NCBI GenBank assembly: GCA_044226525.1
Contig: JBGAGV010000015.1
Span: forward strand, 132,605-196,604
DNA: 64,000 bases
Source: VFJQ01 sp044226525
GTDB taxonomy: Bacteria > Verrucomicrobiota > Verrucomicrobiia > Chthoniobacterales > Chthoniobacteraceae
Direction: 5' to 3'
Part shown: positions 10,213 through 18,792 of the stretch, in pieces
How positions within the stretch are numbered: position 1 is the first letter of the stretch
Layout: the number at the start of each line of letters is the position of its first letter
The notes under the pieces: generated by a model
Told to the model about the DNA's origin: nothing
Databases searched by the model: none
Seen by the model: the letters and a program-made list of their open reading frames with translations, nothing else
Made by a program: the position numbers and the translations under genes

Positions 10213-10286
10213 GCGGGCATAGCTTAATGGTAAAGCTCCAGCCTTCCAAGCTGGCTATGCGAGTTCGATTCTCGTTGCCCGCTCCA
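10213..10286 (+). tRNA. tRNA-Gly(UCC): tRNA-Gly (anticodon UCC)
   Basis: A full cloverleaf of 74 nt including the encoded CCA. The acceptor stem GCGGGCA pairs with TGCCCGC, the discriminator is U, and the anticodon stem CCAGC/GCTGG encloses the loop CTTCCAA with anticodon TCC. The T arm contains GTTCGATTC. The U73 discriminator and UCC anticodon identify glycine decoding GGA/GGG. It sits alone between the giant surface-protein gene and the polysaccharide export genes. Confidence 0.97.
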
Positions 10287-10309
10287 CCCTCTCCGACACC
10301 ACGCCCTGC

Positions 10310-11989
10310 ATGATATCATCGTCTCGCCACTGGATCGCCCTTTTGGCGGCGGCTGTGGGCTGGAGCGAGGTCGCCATGTCGCAGGAAGCTCCGTCCGGGG
10401 GCTCTGCCGGCAGCAGCAGCAGCGGAAGTGGGTCAAGCAGTGGTGCCACGGATACTCCGAGCAGCAACCCCGTGCTCGGCAGTGGCTCAGGCAGCAGTTC
10501 GAGTTTTAATATTTTCAGCAGCGAACCACCCAAGCTCCCCCCACCCTCCACGCCAGGCACGACCGAAACGGAAGGCACCGGCGCGGCGGCCACTGCCGCC
10601 GAGTCGGCCACCACCAAGACGGCTGCGCCCAGTTTCACGGTGCCTGGCTTCTACGGCCAAGGGTCCACGACTTTCTTTGGCGGCAGCGGTCGCCTCGCCC
10701 GTCCGCGCTTTCGCATGAGCGGAACGTTTGGCTTCGGCTACGACGACAATCTCAACTCCTTCCCGCGGTCCGGAACACCCCGGCTGCCTTTCATCGGTGC
10801 CTCCTCGGTCATCCAGACCGATACCCAGCCCCAGCAGATCCAAACAGCGGAGCCTCAGCCGATCTATGGCGTCGTCGGTTACCGATTTGTGAACAACGGC
10901 TTCGGCTTTCGATCCGTTCCGGTTTACGGCGTCGTCGGTCAGACGGAGGCCCAATTTGAAGATGTCCCGGTCACGCCACCGGCGGATGTCGTCGCCAGCT
11001 TTTTTACCCGCGTCGGTCTGAGCATGGAAATGCTACGCTATTCCCCGCGCTCCCTTTTTACGCTCGATGCGTCCGGCTCGGAGACGTATTATTGGGATCG
11101 CGACCAGGACCCCTCGGAATACAGCGGTAGCTTCGCCATGACCTACCTCTACCGCGTCACCCCGCGGCTTCAGGTCACCGCGCAGGCCAACATCGCCTAC
11201 CTCTCCCAGCCGGATTTGTCGCGTCCGAATACGCCCCAGACTCAGCTCAATGGCAACCTCCTCAACCCCGTCGCGCGGCTGGACCTGACCTACCGGTTCT
11301 CCCCGCGCATTTCCCTCACCGGCACGGCCAATTTCTCCGGGAACTACTACACGAAGAAGGCCGAGCAGAGCGGCGATTATTACTCCTACACTTTCGGCCT
11401 CGAGGGCAGATACCTCTGGAGTCCGCGGCTCTCGTTTTCCGCGGAAATTCGCCACGCGACGAATGTTTACGACCAGACCGCCGACCTGGATTCGGACACC
11501 GAATACCTGCTCCTCGGTGGTGAATTTGTGCTTAACCCGAGGCTTTCCGGCAGTCTGCGCCTTGGTGAGTCGCTCAAGCGATTCAAGCAGGGCGACAGCC
11601 AGACCGCTCCCTACGTCGAATCCTCGATTTCCTATCGCTCCACTTCGCGCTCCTCGGTGTCCTGGAACAACCGCTTCGGTTTTGAAGAACCGCCTTCGCC
11701 GACCATCGAGCGCCTCGTCTATCGCAGCACGATTGCTTACAAATACATGTTCAGCCCAAGACTGGTCGGCGACGCGAACATCAATCTCATTCATGAAGTC
11801 AGCCACCCGACCAATGGGGGCGACGACACTGGCATCGACACCGTCGAAATCTCCCTCGGGCTCGATTATGACGTCACCCGGAATTTCAGTCTCAACGCCA
11901 ACTACACGTTCACCCTGTCGAATTCGAGCAACGAACTCAGCGACTACTACCGCGACCGCATCTTCGTCGGAGGGCAATATAACTTCTAA
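10310..11989 (+). CDS. Outer-membrane beta-barrel protein of an exopolysaccharide locus
   Basis: A 559-aa protein with an N-terminal signal peptide (hydrophobic to about residue 20, cleavage plausible before QEAPSG). A Ser/Gly- and then Pro/Thr-rich linker follows to about residue 95. From about residue 130 to the end are alternating polar and aromatic strands typical of an outer-membrane barrel, closing with GGQYNF, whose terminal Phe fits the BAM recognition signal. Barrels of this kind often accompany Wzc/Wza-type genes, which follow 78 bases downstream on the same strand. A role in secreting or anchoring polysaccharide at the outer membrane is inferred from position only. The exact barrel family was not determined. 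Confidence 0.75.
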   Translation: MISSSRHWIALLAAAVGWSEVAMSQEAPSGGSAGSSSSGSGSSSGATDTPSSNPVLGSGSGSSSSFNIFSSEPPKLPPPSTPGTTETEGTGAAATAAESATTKTAAPSFTVPGFYGQGSTTFFGGSGRLARPRFRMSGTFGFGYDDNLNSFPRSGTPRLPFIGASSVIQTDTQPQQIQTAEPQPIYGVVGYRFVNNGFGFRSVPVYGVVGQTEAQFEDVPVTPPADVVASFFTRVGLSMEMLRYSPRSLFTLDASGSETYYWDRDQDPSEYSGSFAMTYLYRVTPRLQVTAQANIAYLSQPDLSRPNTPQTQLNGNLLNPVARLDLTYRFSPRISLTGTANFSGNYYTKKAEQSGDYYSYTFGLEGRYLWSPRLSFSAEIRHATNVYDQTADLDSDTEYLLLGGEFVLNPRLSGSLRLGESLKRFKQGDSQTAPYVESSISYRSTSRSSVSWNNRFGFEEPPSPTIERLVYRSTIAYKYMFSPRLVGDANINLIHEVSHPTNGGDDTGIDTVEISLGLDYDVTRNFSLNANYTFTLSNSSNELSDYYRDRIFVGGQYNF

Positions 11990-12067
11990 GACGCGGATTC
12001 ACCCGTTGCCGATTCACCCTCCCGATGCTCTCTTCAAGGGTTTCCCCGTCAAGTTCCCGATCACCAT

Positions 12068-14305
12068 ATGAACGATACCAGTGAGGTAAAACTCCATTTC
12101 CTCGACTACTGGCGCACCATCAAGGTTCGTGCCGGTCTCGTCGTGCTCACGTTCCTCCTCGTCATGGTTACGGCCGGCGTCACGACCTACTTCCTGCCGC
12201 GCGAGTATTTCTCGAAGGTGACGATGGAAGTGAAGGCCGACAACAGCGGGCCGATGAGCGGTGGCGTCTTCAATAGCAACGGACGCACCGGCATGGATCC
12301 GTTGTTCATTTCCACCCAATTCCAGATCCTCCAGCGTAAGGAGATCCTCTATCCCGTGATCGAGAGCCTCAAGCTCGTCGAGGCGTGGTCCGCCGAGGGG
12401 CGCCGGATGACGGTGGAAGACGCCTACATCAAGTTGCAGCGCATGCTGGATCCTCGCGAAGTGCGCAACACCGGCCTCATTGAGCTTGGGGTTTACAGCA
12501 CTGACGCGCAGGAGGCCGCCAACATCGCCAACACCCTCGCCATCAAATACCGCGAGCGGCGTCTCGCGGATGCCCAGGAAAGCATCGACCGCGCGCTGGC
12601 ACAGTTGAAGGACGAATTGGAAGCCCAGCGCAAGCTCGTGTTGGAAGCCGCCACCGAAATGGCCCGCGTGCGTGAGCGCGACAATATCGTCGATCAAGAT
12701 CCGGAAAACGCCACCGCGGTCGTCTCCACGGCAGACCGCAACGTGCCGGAGCTGGAAAAGCAGGTGAACGAAAAACGGCTTAAGGTCGCCGAACTCAAAG
12801 GTCAGTTCGAGGCCATTATGAAGATGAAGGCGGAGCAACTCCGCGACGTGCTCCACTTCCTCAACTTGGAAGACCCGGTGGTTAACCGCATGGTGCAGAA
12901 CCTTCAGGACATGACTGCGGAGGAAGCTAACCTGTCGTCCTCGGGCCTCGGTGAAAACCACCCGCGCCTCAGAGCGGTGCGCTCAAAAAAGGAGGTTTAC
13001 CTCCAAAACTTGAACGACCAGCTCGAAAGCGTCCGGGGCAGTCTGGCTAGCAGGCTGGCAATCGAGGAGGGCATTCTCAAAGAGCGTGAGTCGAAGCTGG
13101 CGGAGGCAATGACCGCGCAGATCGAAGACAAAAAGAAGACTCAGGCCTACGTCGAGGCGAAGACACGGTATATCCAGGCCAAGAAGATTGAGGAAGCTGC
13201 GCGCGTGAAACTCAAAACCGAGGAAATCGACCGGCGCATCGATTTCGAGCCAGCCAAGATCTGGGAAAAGGCCGAGAAATCGTCAAATTGGGCTCGTCCG
13301 AATGTCGCCGCCTACATGCTGCTCGCCGCCGTGGTCGGCCTCATCATCGGCGTCAGCCTCGCCTTCTTCATCGAATACCTCGACACCAGTGTGAAGACAC
13401 TCGAGGACGTGGAGAAACATCTCCAGGTGCCCGTGCTCGCCGTGGTGCCCAAGAACGTGCACGTCCTCATGAACACCGAGGGCGACACCGCCGACGCGGA
13501 AACCTATCGCATTCTCCGCGCCAACGTGGAGTTCAACAAACCGAGCCGCAACGCCAACACCATCACCGTAGTGAGCGGCGGCCCCGGCGAAGGCAAATCC
13601 ACCACGCTGAACAATCTTGCCTTCGTCTGCGCCCAGGGTGGCTATCATGTCCTTGTGATCGACGCCGACCTGCGGCGTCCCAGCCAGCATCGTTTCTTCG
13701 ACATCGATCACCGCCACGGTCTCGTCGATTATTTGAAGGACCCGAAGGTCACGATCGACGAGATCACCAAGCCGACCAAACTCGACAACCTTTCCTTCAT
13801 CCCGAGCGGTCGTCTGCCCGAGGATTCCGTGGGCATCCTGAACTCCCAGCGCATGGTCGATTTCATCAAGCAGGTGAAGGGGATGTATGACCTCGTGTTC
13901 TTTGACGCCCCGCCCATCCTCGGCGTGAGTGATGGCGCCGTGCTGGCCAGCGAGTGCGAGGCCGTGATCATGGTCATCCAGCATCGCCGTTTCCCGCGGG
14001 CCATGCTCCAGCGTGTGAAACAGGCCGTGCAGCAGGCCGGCGGCAAACTCATCGGCGTCGTCCTCAACAACGTCGATCAGCGTCACGACGAAGGCTATTA
14101 CAGCGCCTACACCGACTACTACACGAAGCCGGTCCGCGAGAAGGAGGCCAAGGCCGCCCCGGCCCCTCGCCGCGCGACCAAGCCCGCAGCCAAGCCCGAA
14201 CCCGCTTCGGTTCCGGCGGCGGCGCCGACTCCGGTTTCCACCAATGGCGGCGCGCCCGCTCGCCCGGTCGTCAAACCGCGCGAGGAAGACGAAGAAGATT
14301 ATTGA
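12068..14305 (+). CDS. Wzc-type polysaccharide copolymerase with tyrosine autokinase domain
   Basis: A 745-aa inner-membrane protein controlling polysaccharide chain length and export. Transmembrane segments lie at about residues 22-42 and 412-434. They enclose a Wzz domain and a long charged coiled coil (about 160-400) that reaches into the periplasm. The C-terminal BY-kinase has Walker A GGPGEGKSTT near 502, the second Walker motif VIDADLRRPS near 530 and Walker B FFDAPP near 611. A tyrosine cluster YYSAYTDYY near residue 680 and a final Tyr supply autophosphorylation sites. A Pro/Ala-rich linker separates the cluster from the tail. It lies upstream of the exporter gene with a 3-base gap, so the two are almost certainly cotranscribed. 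Confidence 0.92.
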   Translation: MNDTSEVKLHFLDYWRTIKVRAGLVVLTFLLVMVTAGVTTYFLPREYFSKVTMEVKADNSGPMSGGVFNSNGRTGMDPLFISTQFQILQRKEILYPVIESLKLVEAWSAEGRRMTVEDAYIKLQRMLDPREVRNTGLIELGVYSTDAQEAANIANTLAIKYRERRLADAQESIDRALAQLKDELEAQRKLVLEAATEMARVRERDNIVDQDPENATAVVSTADRNVPELEKQVNEKRLKVAELKGQFEAIMKMKAEQLRDVLHFLNLEDPVVNRMVQNLQDMTAEEANLSSSGLGENHPRLRAVRSKKEVYLQNLNDQLESVRGSLASRLAIEEGILKERESKLAEAMTAQIEDKKKTQAYVEAKTRYIQAKKIEEAARVKLKTEEIDRRIDFEPAKIWEKAEKSSNWARPNVAAYMLLAAVVGLIIGVSLAFFIEYLDTSVKTLEDVEKHLQVPVLAVVPKNVHVLMNTEGDTADAETYRILRANVEFNKPSRNANTITVVSGGPGEGKSTTLNNLAFVCAQGGYHVLVIDADLRRPSQHRFFDIDHRHGLVDYLKDPKVTIDEITKPTKLDNLSFIPSGRLPEDSVGILNSQRMVDFIKQVKGMYDLVFFDAPPILGVSDGAVLASECEAVIMVIQHRRFPRAMLQRVKQAVQQAGGKLIGVVLNNVDQRHDEGYYSAYTDYYTKPVREKEAKAAPAPRRATKPAAKPEPASVPAAAPTPVSTNGGAPARPVVKPREEDEEDY

Positions 14306-14308
14306 GCC

Positions 14309-14998
14309 ATGCGTATCCCCCACTCCCTTCTGGCCCTACTCGCCCTCCCCGTCACCCTTTCCGCACAGTCCGCATTCTTCGGCCGCAACAGCCAATCGGA
14401 CGCAGATGCAACTCTCGCGGCCGCCAATCCCGAAGTTCGGCGCGCCCAACCGGTTTCCCGCGCGACTGCGGTCGCTCCCGCTGCCACAACGGTGACGACT
14501 GCCGGGAGTAATCTCGGAGCGACCTTCCGTGTGGGAGACACCTTCGAACTGCGGATGACGGGGATGCCGGCGGAGGACGCCATTCCTTATGCCACTGCCT
14601 TCACGATCAGCGGTGACGGCATGGTCAACATCCCACTGGGCGGTCAGGTCCGTGCGGCCGGTCTGACGCAAAGCCAGCTCGAAAAGGCCATCGAGCGGCG
14701 TCTCATCGACGAAAAGATTTTCACCAATCCGACCGCGAACGTCAGCCTTCCGAATAACCAAGGGACTCGCTACGTCACGGTTGGTGGTCAGGTCCGCTCC
14801 CCCAATCGGCAGCCTTGGACTCCCGACCTCACGTTGCTCACCGCAGTCGAAGCGGCGGGTGGCCCTGGCGACTTCTCCGGCAAGAAGATCGATTTGATCC
14901 GCAACGGTGAAAAGACCACTTACGACATCAGGAAGCTGCGCGAAAAGCCTGCGGACGACCCGATTCTTCGTCCCGGTGACCGGCTCGACATGCGTTGA
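14309..14998 (+). CDS. Wza/GumB-type polysaccharide export protein (Poly_export + SLBB)
   Basis: A 229-aa secreted protein. A Sec signal peptide covers residues 1-19 (cleavage near LSAQS). The Poly_export domain spans about 65-150, beginning FRVGDTFELRM, with the usual GDGMVNIPLGGQVRAAGLT stretch. An SLBB domain follows at about 155-228 (YVTVGGQVRSPN...LRPGDRLDM). No cysteine follows the signal, so unlike classical Wza it is not a lipoprotein. It is also shorter than Wza and lacks an obvious C-terminal helix for the outer-membrane pore, so the upstream beta-barrel protein may provide the channel. Only 3 bases separate it from the Wzc-type gene. Confidence 0.9.
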   Translation: MRIPHSLLALLALPVTLSAQSAFFGRNSQSDADATLAAANPEVRRAQPVSRATAVAPAATTVTTAGSNLGATFRVGDTFELRMTGMPAEDAIPYATAFTISGDGMVNIPLGGQVRAAGLTQSQLEKAIERRLIDEKIFTNPTANVSLPNNQGTRYVTVGGQVRSPNRQPWTPDLTLLTAVEAAGGPGDFSGKKIDLIRNGEKTTYDIRKLREKPADDPILRPGDRLDMR

Positions 14999-15006
14999 TT
15001 GGCGAT

Positions 15007-15642
15007 CTACTTCACGTCGATCAATCCACGGTTTTTCCACACGTAGCCGAATCCTGAATAGAGCGTCAGCGCAACGGAGAGCGCAATCAGGCTGCCACCG
15101 CCATAACTCCAGGCGTGCGCCCACCAGTAAAGTCCGGTGATGACGCCGGCCCGCTCCGCCTCCATCAGTGAGAGCAGCAGCAGGTAATAACTCACCGTGA
15201 CCATCTGCCAGGCTGTCTTGTGTTTGCCGAGCCGCTCGGCGGGTAGCACCACGCCTTTGCTGGCCGCGAGCAGGCGCAAACCGGTAATGACGAATTCCCG
15301 GCTGATGATCACGATCACCGCCCACGCCGGAATCGCCTTCTCTGGGATCAGGCAGATAAACGCCGCCGCGGTCATCACCTTGTCGGCGATCGGGTCCATC
15401 AGCTTCCCAAAATCGCTCATCACATTCATCCGGCGCGCGAGCCAGCCATCGAGCCAGTCCGTGATCGCCGCGATCACGAACAACACCAGTGCAGCCGTAT
15501 AACCCCACCCCCAGCTCAAACGCGGCGCCACCGCGCCGAACGTCGGGTCTTCATTCGGCCAGCGCCAGGCCAGCGTCATGCACGCCACGAATCCGCCCGT
15601 GAGGACAAAACGCGAGCAGGTAAGCTGGTTCGGCAGATTCAT
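15007..15642 (-). CDS. pgsA: CDP-diacylglycerol-glycerol-3-phosphate 3-phosphatidyltransferase
   Basis: A 211-aa integral membrane enzyme making phosphatidylglycerol phosphate, the first committed step to phosphatidylglycerol and cardiolipin. The complete CDP-alcohol phosphotransferase signature D-x2-D-G-x2-A-R-x8-G-x3-D-x3-D is visible around residues 61-87 (DWLDGWLARR, then GKLMDPIADK). Four to five hydrophobic helices surround it. The start ATG 15642 gives MNLPNQLT, the usual PgsA opening; an in-frame extension upstream lacks family character. It is convergent with the exporter gene with only eight bases between the stops. Confidence 0.93.
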   Translation of the reverse strand: MNLPNQLTCSRFVLTGGFVACMTLAWRWPNEDPTFGAVAPRLSWGWGYTAALVLFVIAAITDWLDGWLARRMNVMSDFGKLMDPIADKVMTAAAFICLIPEKAIPAWAVIVIISREFVITGLRLLAASKGVVLPAERLGKHKTAWQMVTVSYYLLLLSLMEAERAGVITGLYWWAHAWSYGGGSLIALSVALTLYSGFGYVWKNRGLIDVK

Positions 15643-15741
15643 GTGGCCCGACGTTGCCCACACCCGGGCATTTCCGCCAAATCGAAAATCAAATTCTTCC
15701 CATTCTTCTCATTGATCGTCTTTCTTCGCATCGTCCCTCCC

Positions 15742-16677
15742 GTGAAAGCCGCTGCCCTTTTCCTCGCCTGCACCGCGCTCGCTCACGCCCAGGCTCCGTG
15801 GCCCGCGTCGGTCGCTGCCGAAAACTACGACGTGAAACTCGTCGCGCCTTTCAGCGCGAATATGGCGGCTACTTATGCCAGCCCGCATTTCCTCATCCCT
15901 TCCGAGGTGAAGCTTCCGCTCGGCGTCGTGCGCGACCTCGCCGCGGTTTTTGAAAGCACCCGCGCAGCCGTGCGCGCCGCACCGCTAGGTTTCGCTGTCG
16001 CCGCCGAGCCGAGGCAATATCTCGTGCGCTTGTGCGCAAGCGTCGAGAGCTTCACCCAGGCTGGGGGCGCGGCGGGAACCGGTGGTATGTTCGATGGCCG
16101 CGAACTGCTCATCCTTCTGCCCAATCTCGGCATCAAACCCACCACCAACGGTCTCGGGGCCGAGCACACGAAGCATCTCTTCGTCCTCAAGCACGAGACC
16201 GTCCACCTCATCACCGCGCCGTCGCACCTGCCGCTGCCGCCGTGGTTGAACGAAGGCCTCGCCGAAACCTTCGCGGCTGCCCCCTACGTGCGTGGTCGCT
16301 ACACTTTCACCGGCCTCGACAGCGCCCTGCGCGATTATCTCCTCAAATGGCGCGGCCGGCCCGACAGCCGCACCCTCCGCCTCATCTCGCCCGGCCGCAT
16401 GATGTCACTCACCGCCGCCGAGTGGCAGCGCGAGGTCAGCGCGCAAAGCGCCTACGATCTCTACAACTCCGCCGCGCTGCTCACCCACTGGTTTCTCCAC
16501 CACGACGGCAAAGGCGACGGCGCCGGCATCGCGGCATACTTCGACGCCCTTCGCACCGATACCCCGCCCACCGAAGCCGAGCAGAAACACCTCCTGCGCG
16601 GCCGCACTCCCGAGCAGATCGCCACCGAGTTGAAAAACCTCACCCGCCACATGGCGCTCGACGCGAAATGGGACTAG
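15742..16677 (+). CDS. Secreted gluzincin-like (peptidase MA-type) zinc peptidase
   Basis: A 311-aa protein. The GTG start at 15742 gives a short signal peptide VKAAALFLACTALAHAQA. The zinc motif H151-E-T-V-H155 is followed by WLNEGLAETFA at 168-178, whose acidic residues supply the third ligand as in the peptidase MA-like clan. Substrate unknown; an exported peptidase acting on envelope or environmental protein is inferred. The frame is open upstream to 15643, but that extension would bury the signal peptide. The 3' end overlaps a minus-strand membrane gene by 38 bases. Confidence 0.75.
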   Translation: MKAAALFLACTALAHAQAPWPASVAAENYDVKLVAPFSANMAATYASPHFLIPSEVKLPLGVVRDLAAVFESTRAAVRAAPLGFAVAAEPRQYLVRLCASVESFTQAGGAAGTGGMFDGRELLILLPNLGIKPTTNGLGAEHTKHLFVLKHETVHLITAPSHLPLPPWLNEGLAETFAAAPYVRGRYTFTGLDSALRDYLLKWRGRPDSRTLRLISPGRMMSLTAAEWQREVSAQSAYDLYNSAALLTHWFLHHDGKGDGAGIAAYFDALRTDTPPTEAEQKHLLRGRTPEQIATELKNLTRHMALDAKWD

Positions 16678-17173
16678 CCACGACTGTTCGGCGGCGCACT
16701 CTCCACGGCCAAACCCCCAGCGCAATTCCAAGCGATAAACTCACCGCAAACCACGGAGGACAGGCCACTGCGACTGGCACCCAAGGAAACTTGCCGCCAA
16801 GCGAAGGCATGATTTTTCCCGCAAACCACTTGGGTTCTGGTCTGAGGTTCGCTCCCGGAGCCCAACTGTAAATCTGGACGGGAAGTATTCCCGGTCGCGA
16901 ATCATACATGTCGGGACGGAAGGCCAACGAAACCCGGCGCCGGTAGGCGGCGAGTTCAATCGCGGGCCTTCTCGATATCCAGAAATCAATGAAGGTGATT
17001 CGATCCGGATCGGGGCGAAGCCAGTGCACGGCAAAATAGACGGCCCAGAATAAAAAGAAGATCGCGATGCTTCTCCGCGCCGAAGCCCACCAGCGGGAGT
17101 GAGCATCAAGCCGCATGAACTCTGGCGACCCATCGGAGGCAGGCAGGGGCTCGGAAGCAGCGATAGGCGTCAT
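16640..17173 (-). CDS. Hypothetical membrane protein, two predicted helices
   Basis: A 177-aa frame from ATG 17173, not recognised. It has two hydrophobic segments, one near residues 35-53 (SIAIFFLFWAVYFAVHWL) and one near 128-155. Between them lies a polar domain containing a Tyr/Trp/Pro-rich stretch, which would be extracytoplasmic with short cytoplasmic ends. An alternative start is ATG 17116. Its 3' end overlaps the peptidase gene by 38 bases tail to tail. The membrane pattern supports a real gene, but no family was identified. Confidence 0.5.
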   Translation of the reverse strand: MTPIAASEPLPASDGSPEFMRLDAHSRWWASARRSIAIFFLFWAVYFAVHWLRPDPDRITFIDFWISRRPAIELAAYRRRVSLAFRPDMYDSRPGILPVQIYSWAPGANLRPEPKWFAGKIMPSLGGKFPWVPVAVACPPWFAVSLSLGIALGVWPWRVRRRTVVASPISRRAPCGG

Positions 17174-17251
17174 GCGGCAGGGCAACGATTTTTTATCGGC
17201 ACACGGGGAAAGGTGCAAGCAGCAGCACTCCACGGTTCCTCCGCACCCGCG

Positions 17252-17271
17252 CACGCTTTTCTCAAAGCGTG
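17252..17271. promoter_or_regulatory. Perfect 8-bp dyad between divergent genes (operator candidate)
   Basis: CACGCTTT, four bases TCTC, then AAAGCGTG form a perfect inverted repeat in the 203-base divergent gap between the membrane protein (start 17173) and the Gfo/Idh gene (start 17377). No T-run follows on either side, so an operator is more likely than a terminator. The bound factor is unknown. Confidence 0.4.
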
Positions 17272-17376
17272 GCACTAGCCGCGGGTTGTGAATTTGCGCT
17301 TTGAAAAATGCGCCTTCCTTGGGCGTGACATCCTCGCGCGCGCCTGCTCAATCTTGCCACTCATCTCTCTCCTCAC

Positions 17377-18690
17377 ATGAAACCCACCTCCGACTCCCGT
17401 CTCCTCGTTCCTCGCCGCAGCTTCCTCCGAGCCACCTCGGCCGCGCTCGCCGCCCTTCCGGTCGCGCGTTATGCGCACGCCGCCGGCAGTGGCGACCTGA
17501 AGCTCGCGATGGTCGGTGGCGGCGGACGCGGCACCGGTGCCGCGGGCCAGTGCTTGAGCGCTTACAAGGGCCTCAAGCTCGTCGCCATCGCCGAACTCTA
17601 TCCGGACCGCGCCGATATCGCCGTGAAGAACCTCGCCGCGCAGCATCCCGACCAGGTCGATGATCCGAAGGTGGAGCGCTTCCTCGGCTTCGAGGCCTAC
17701 AAGAAAGCCATCGCCGCATCGGATGTCGTCATCCTCGCCACCCCCTGCATTTTCCGTCCGCAGATGTTTGAGGAAGCCGTGCGCCAAGGGAAAAACATTT
17801 TCATGGAAAAGCCCGTGGCCGTCGATGCCCCCGGCGCTCGCCGGGTGCTCGCCGCCGCGCTCGAAGCGAAGAAGAAAGGCCTGAAGGTCGGCGTCGGTCT
17901 CCAGCGCCGTCACAAAGCCGGCTATATCGAGACCATCAAGCGCATTCAGGACGGCGCGCTCGGCCAGCAGCTCTATTACCGCGCTTTCTGGAACATGGGC
18001 GCCGCCCGCGCCATGGTCCCACGCAAGCCCGGCATGAGCGAGCTCGAGTTCCAGCTCCGCAACCAGTTCTACTTCGCGTGGCAATGCGGCGACATCATCG
18101 TCGATCAAGGCCTGCACAACCTTGACGTCATCAACTGGATCAAGGGCGCCTACCCCATCTCCGCCCGCGGCATGGGCGGTGCGGAAGTCCGCAAGGGCAA
18201 GGACGCCGGCGCGCTCTTCGATCACTTCAACGTGGAATACGAATATGCCGACGGCACCCGCTGCTTCCAAGCCAACCGCCAGGTCCCCGGTTGCTGGAGC
18301 TACGTCGCCGAATGCGCCCATGGCACCGATGGTTGGGCCGAGTTGGTGAATGACCGCAATACCTACGTGATTCGCGGCAAAAACGAGTGGCGCCGGCCTT
18401 CCGAGGAAAAGGTGAAAGATCCCTATCAGCAAGAACACGACGACCTCATCGCTGCGGTGATCGGCAACCAGGAATACAACGAAGCTGAACGCGGCGCCCT
18501 GAGCACGATGAGCGTCCTCATGGGCCGCAGCGCCGCCTATTCCGGCAAGGAAGTGACGTGGGATGAGATGATGAAGACCGAGAAGACGATGGCCAAGATC
18601 ATCTCCAGCTTTGAGGACGCACCGCCCGTCGTGCCCGACGAAAACGGCCAGTATCCGCTGCCCGTGCCCGGCAAGTTCGAGGCGGTCTAA
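17377..18690 (+). CDS. Tat-exported Gfo/Idh/MocA-family oxidoreductase
   Basis: A 437-aa protein with a twin-arginine signal (RRSFLRATSAA at residues 13-23, cleavage near AHAAGS). The Rossmann motif MVGGGGRGTG is near residue 45, the family EKP motif (MEKPVAVD) near 144, and a C-terminal domain contains QGLHNLDVINW. Members reduce or oxidise sugars and sugar derivatives with NAD(P). The Tat signal suggests folding with cofactor in the cytoplasm and action in the periplasm, a pattern common in Verrucomicrobiota and Planctomycetes. A FAH-family hydrolase and a secreted beta-propeller protein lie downstream on the same strand, hinting at breakdown of a carbohydrate. Substrate not assignable. Confidence 0.9.
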   Translation: MKPTSDSRLLVPRRSFLRATSAALAALPVARYAHAAGSGDLKLAMVGGGGRGTGAAGQCLSAYKGLKLVAIAELYPDRADIAVKNLAAQHPDQVDDPKVERFLGFEAYKKAIAASDVVILATPCIFRPQMFEEAVRQGKNIFMEKPVAVDAPGARRVLAAALEAKKKGLKVGVGLQRRHKAGYIETIKRIQDGALGQQLYYRAFWNMGAARAMVPRKPGMSELEFQLRNQFYFAWQCGDIIVDQGLHNLDVINWIKGAYPISARGMGGAEVRKGKDAGALFDHFNVEYEYADGTRCFQANRQVPGCWSYVAECAHGTDGWAELVNDRNTYVIRGKNEWRRPSEEKVKDPYQQEHDDLIAAVIGNQEYNEAERGALSTMSVLMGRSAAYSGKEVTWDEMMKTEKTMAKIISSFEDAPPVVPDENGQYPLPVPGKFEAV

Positions 18691-18700
18691 CCCCGCTCAC

Positions 18701-18757
18701 ACGAGCCTGAGCCTTTCGTCAGCGGAGCGGAAACGCGCCGCTGATGGAGGGGCTCGT
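18701..18757. repeat. Nested intergenic palindrome
   Basis: The outer arms ACGAGCC (18701-18707) and GGCTCGT (18751-18757) enclose inner arms TCAGCGG (18719-18725) and CCGCTGA (18738-18744), all perfectly paired, so a two-level stem can form. No T-run follows. It occupies the gap between the Gfo/Idh and FAH genes and could be a REP-like element, a processing site or an attenuator. Confidence 0.5.
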
Positions 18758-18792
18758 CGTGTCCCACCCGCAGCTCGCTCAATTCCACCTGC

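Noticed and set aside
10213..10310. tRNA-Gly as an integration site for an element carrying the polysaccharide genes.
   Set aside because: No partial duplication of the tRNA 3' end and no integrase was found in the window.
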